In this document: positions 61,791 to 64,000 of the stretch, piece by piece
Layout of the letters: each line of letters opens with the position of its first letter
Position numbering within the stretch: position 1 is the first letter of the stretch
Assembly (NCBI RefSeq): GCF_039649665.1
Contig: NZ_JBDJAW010000001.1
Location: 1-64,000, forward strand
Origin: Microbispora sp. ZYX-F-249
GTDB lineage: Bacteria; Actinomycetota; Actinomycetes; Streptosporangiales; Streptosporangiaceae
Length of the DNA stretch: 64,000 bases
Reading direction: 5' to 3'
Notes under the pieces: model-generated
What the model saw: only the letters and a program-made list of their open reading frames with translations
What the model was told of the DNA's origin: nothing
Database searches by the model: none
Translations under genes and position numbers: made by a program

Positions 61791-63392
61791 ATGCGATCGG
61801 CCGGACAGAAAGCGAAGCTCACAGCGTCTCGTACGCGGTACGGCGGCGGTCCGAGCCGGCGAATGGCGATCGCGGCGCTGGCCGCGCTGCTGCCGTTCAC
61901 GGCGTGCTCCACCCACACGCCGGCCACCTCCGAGCAGCCGAGCATGGGCGCGCAGGCGCAGCCGCCGGTCGAGGCCCCCACGGCGGAGCTGCGGCCGTTC
62001 TACGCCCAGCGGCCCGCCTGGCGCGACTGCGGCGACGGCTTCCAGTGCGCCAAGATCCAGGTACCCCTCGACTACGAGAAGCCCACCGGCGAGCGCATCG
62101 ACCTCAGCGTGATCCGCCTGCCGGCGACCGGCAAGCGCGCCGGCTCCCTGCTCATCAACCCCGGCGGGCCCGGCGGCTCGGGCATCCAGTACGCACGGGC
62201 GGCCCGGTCCGTGGTCAGCGACAGGGTGCGCGCGCAGTACGACGTCGTGGGATTCGACCCCCGCGGCGTGGGCGAGTCGACCCCCGTCACGTGCATGACG
62301 GCCTCCCAGCTCGACGCGTACGTCGGGATGGACTCGAGCCCGGACACGCCGGCGGAGGTCACGGCGCTCGACAAGGCGTCCAAGGAGTTCGCCGACAGCT
62401 GCGGCGCCAAGGCGGCCCGCCTGCTCCCCCACGTCGGCACGGCCGACGCGGCCAGGGACATGGACGTCCTGCGCGGCGTCCTCGGCGACCCCGGTCTCAC
62501 CTATCTCGGCAAGTCGTACGGCACCTTCCTCGGCGCGATGTACGCCGACCTGTTCCCCAAGCGTGTCCGGGCGCTCGTGCTCGACGGCGCGGTGGACCCG
62601 GCGGTGCCGTCGCTGAAGTCCAACGAGGTGCAGGCCAAGGGCTTCGAGGTGGCGCTGCGGGCCTTCGTCGACGACTGCCTCCTCAGCCGTTCCTGCCCGT
62701 TCAAGAGCCGTACGGTGGACGGCGCGTTGCAGGAGATCAGCGACCTGCTGGTCAAGGCCGACCGGCAGCCGCTGAAGAACGACCTCGGCGACGGCCGGAA
62801 GGTCAACGAGGCGTGGACGGTGATCGGCATCGCCACCCCGCTGTACGAGCGGGCGGCCTGGCCCCGGCTGCGGGAGGCCCTGGGCAAGGCGATCAACGAG
62901 AGCGACGGGACGGACCTGATCCAGATGGCCGACCTGCTGGTCGACCGCCGGCCCAACGGCTCGTACTCGAACCAGACCGAGGCCAACATGGCCGTCAACT
63001 GCGTGGACCACCCCTACCCCAAGGCGCTCGACGCGTACCGGCGGGCCGCGGGTGAGGCCGCCAAGGCGGCCCCGCACTTCGGGCAGTTCGTGATGTGGGG
63101 TTCGCTGCCCTGCGCCTACTGGCCCGCGAAGTCCGTCGGCGCCGACAAGCCGCTCAAGGCCGAGGGCGCGCCGCCGATCCTCGTCGTCGGCACCCTGCGC
63201 GACCCCGCCACGCCGTACGAGTGGGCGCAGGGGCTCGCCAAGGAGCTGACCTCGGGTGTGCTCCTGGGCTACGACGGCGACGGGCACACGGCCTACCGCA
63301 GCGGCTCCGCCTGTGTGGACAACGCGGTCGACGACTACCTGCTCGCGCTGCGCTCGCCCAAGAACGGCACGGTCTGCCCGAAGACGGGCTGA
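61791..63392 (+). CDS. Secreted TAP-like peptidase / alpha/beta hydrolase
   Basis: A 533-residue protein of the tripeptidyl-aminopeptidase family (SlpD/E-like). The N-terminal export signal contains RR-MAIAALAALLPFTAC; the Cys could be lipidated though the lipobox is not ideal. The catalytic Ser is in YLGKSYGTFLGAM, the acid in VGTLRDPATPY and the His in YDGDGHTAYRSGSACVDNAV; LINPGGPGGSG is the oxyanion region. It probably removes N-terminal peptides outside the cell. The ATG at 61791 is preferred over upstream frames. Confidence 0.88.
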   Translation: MRSAGQKAKLTASRTRYGGGPSRRMAIAALAALLPFTACSTHTPATSEQPSMGAQAQPPVEAPTAELRPFYAQRPAWRDCGDGFQCAKIQVPLDYEKPTGERIDLSVIRLPATGKRAGSLLINPGGPGGSGIQYARAARSVVSDRVRAQYDVVGFDPRGVGESTPVTCMTASQLDAYVGMDSSPDTPAEVTALDKASKEFADSCGAKAARLLPHVGTADAARDMDVLRGVLGDPGLTYLGKSYGTFLGAMYADLFPKRVRALVLDGAVDPAVPSLKSNEVQAKGFEVALRAFVDDCLLSRSCPFKSRTVDGALQEISDLLVKADRQPLKNDLGDGRKVNEAWTVIGIATPLYERAAWPRLREALGKAINESDGTDLIQMADLLVDRRPNGSYSNQTEANMAVNCVDHPYPKALDAYRRAAGEAAKAAPHFGQFVMWGSLPCAYWPAKSVGADKPLKAEGAPPILVVGTLRDPATPYEWAQGLAKELTSGVLLGYDGDGHTAYRSGSACVDNAVDDYLLALRSPKNGTVCPKTG

Positions 63393-63397
63393 TCCTC

Positions 63398-64000
63398 TCA
63401 GGGCCTCGAATGGTGCAGCTCGGTGATCTTCGCGGTCGTGTCGAAGCCGAGCACGGGATCGGGGGCGCCGGACAGCAGGCTCTCGTACAGCGGCCGGTGC
63501 CGCGCCGTCTTCCTGGGCGTGCGGCCGTCATGGCCATACGCCGCGAGCAGGGTGCCCGCCCGCGCGGCGAAGCCGGTGTTCGCGGTGTGGTCGATGACCA
63601 CCTCGACGTCGGTCTCGCCGAGGGTGAGCGTCGTCCCCTTGCTGCTCTCGCCCGTGAGCCAGCTCGATCGCAGCGAGGCCAGGCCGGTCCTGCCGCGGGA
63701 GCGGAACTCGCACGTGGCCCAGGCGCTCGCGCCGCCGTCCATCTCGCGCAGTGAGGTCAGCGCGGCCGGCTCGGCGAAGCGGGCGAGCATGCTGAGCTGG
63801 TTCACCCCCGAGTCCGTCCAGCTCGACACGTAGGACGCGAAGGCCTGCTCGCCCCGCAGGACGTACGGGTCGTAGAAGGCCGAGGTGATCCGGGTGATCG
63901 GGCCCCACTCGGGATGCCCGGCGATCTGCTCGGCCGCCCAGCGGACCTCGGGCGCGAACGCGAAGTGGTGCGCGGTGAACACCCGGCCGCGCACGTCGGC
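63398..64000 (-). CDS. Gfo/Idh/MocA-like oxidoreductase, C-terminal part
   Basis: The frame is open to the right edge; about 200 codons are visible. HHFAFAPEVRWAAEQIAGHPEWGPITRITSAFYDPY is typical of the central part of Gfo/Idh/MocA sugar or inositol dehydrogenases, and the C-terminal beta-sheet domain follows (ASAWATCEFRSRGRTGLASLRSSW, LTLGETDVEVVIDH). The Rossmann domain lies outside the window. The 5-nt gap to the convergent TAP-like gene leaves no room for a terminator. Confidence 0.7.
   Translation of the reverse strand, partial: ADVRGRVFTAHHFAFAPEVRWAAEQIAGHPEWGPITRITSAFYDPYVLRGEQAFASYVSSWTDSGVNQLSMLARFAEPAALTSLREMDGGASAWATCEFRSRGRTGLASLRSSWLTGESSKGTTLTLGETDVEVVIDHTANTGFAARAGTLLAAYGHDGRTPRKTARHRPLYESLLSGAPDPVLGFDTTAKITELHHSRP

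Overview
The window is GC-rich DNA from an actinobacterium. Gene order (class I lysS, coaX, nadB/nadC, panC, a DUF2520 protein, then folK-folB-folP-folE-ftsH-hpt-tilS, a zincin, dacB and ppa), a c-di-AMP riboswitch ahead of an NlpC/P60 hydrolase, a SAM-IV riboswitch, ECF sigma factors and frequent GTG/TTG starts all fit the order Streptosporangiales (inference from gene order and families; no database search was possible).

Layout. 0-4.5 kb: the end of a Gln/Gly/Tyr-rich protein, a short N-acetylglutamate synthase-type acetyltransferase, a riboswitch-controlled secreted NlpC/P60 protein, a LuxR-type HTH protein and a divergent HxlR/quinone-oxidoreductase pair. 4.5-12.7 kb: a minus-strand cofactor block (lysS, coaX, a fused nadB-nadC, panC, DUF2520) interrupted by a divergent TetR/methyltransferase cassette with a clear palindromic operator. 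12.9-18.2 kb: a MidA-type methyltransferase, a small monooxygenase-fold protein, a P450, a SAM-IV riboswitch-controlled class V aminotransferase and an orphan NuoD homologue. 18.2-28.7 kb: the folate/ftsH/hpt/tilS/dacB block and ppa. 28.8-37.8 kb: a second NlpC/P60 protein, a large ECF sigma factor with zinc finger, membrane segment and disordered tail, a saccharopine dehydrogenase-like protein, a lipoprotein, an ABC-F ATPase and a FAD oxidoreductase.

37.9-57.4 kb is accessory: a LuxE/LuxC-like (EhpF/EhpG-like) carboxylate-reduction pair with a downstream hydrolase, acetyl- and methyltransferases, a secreted Arg/Thr-rich tandem-repeat protein, a sigma-region-2/FtsX-like chimaeric ORF, a DUF11 adhesin-like protein, an RDD membrane protein, a TOPRIM protein, an XRE-NB-ARC-TPR regulator divergent from a carboxymuconolactone decarboxylase-like gene, a serine beta-lactamase-fold hydrolase and an EEP-family nuclease/phosphatase.

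57.5-61.4 kb looks like an acquired island at a tRNA-Thr(CGT) gene. It is bounded by 48-bp imperfect direct repeats made of the tRNA 3' end plus its terminator, has visibly more A+T in its spacers, carries an IS transposase remnant, and encodes two paralogous secreted proteins with TTG starts. Beyond it lie a secreted TAP-like peptidase/hydrolase and the 3' part of a probable Gfo/Idh/MocA oxidoreductase.

The items most worth a second look are the 45.2-46.3 kb tandem-repeat protein, the sigma/FtsX chimaera, the tRNA-Thr island, the NadB-NadC fusion, and the MidA-NuoD pair in which the NuoD homologue keeps the methyl-target Arg but has Trp at the quinone-binding Tyr position.
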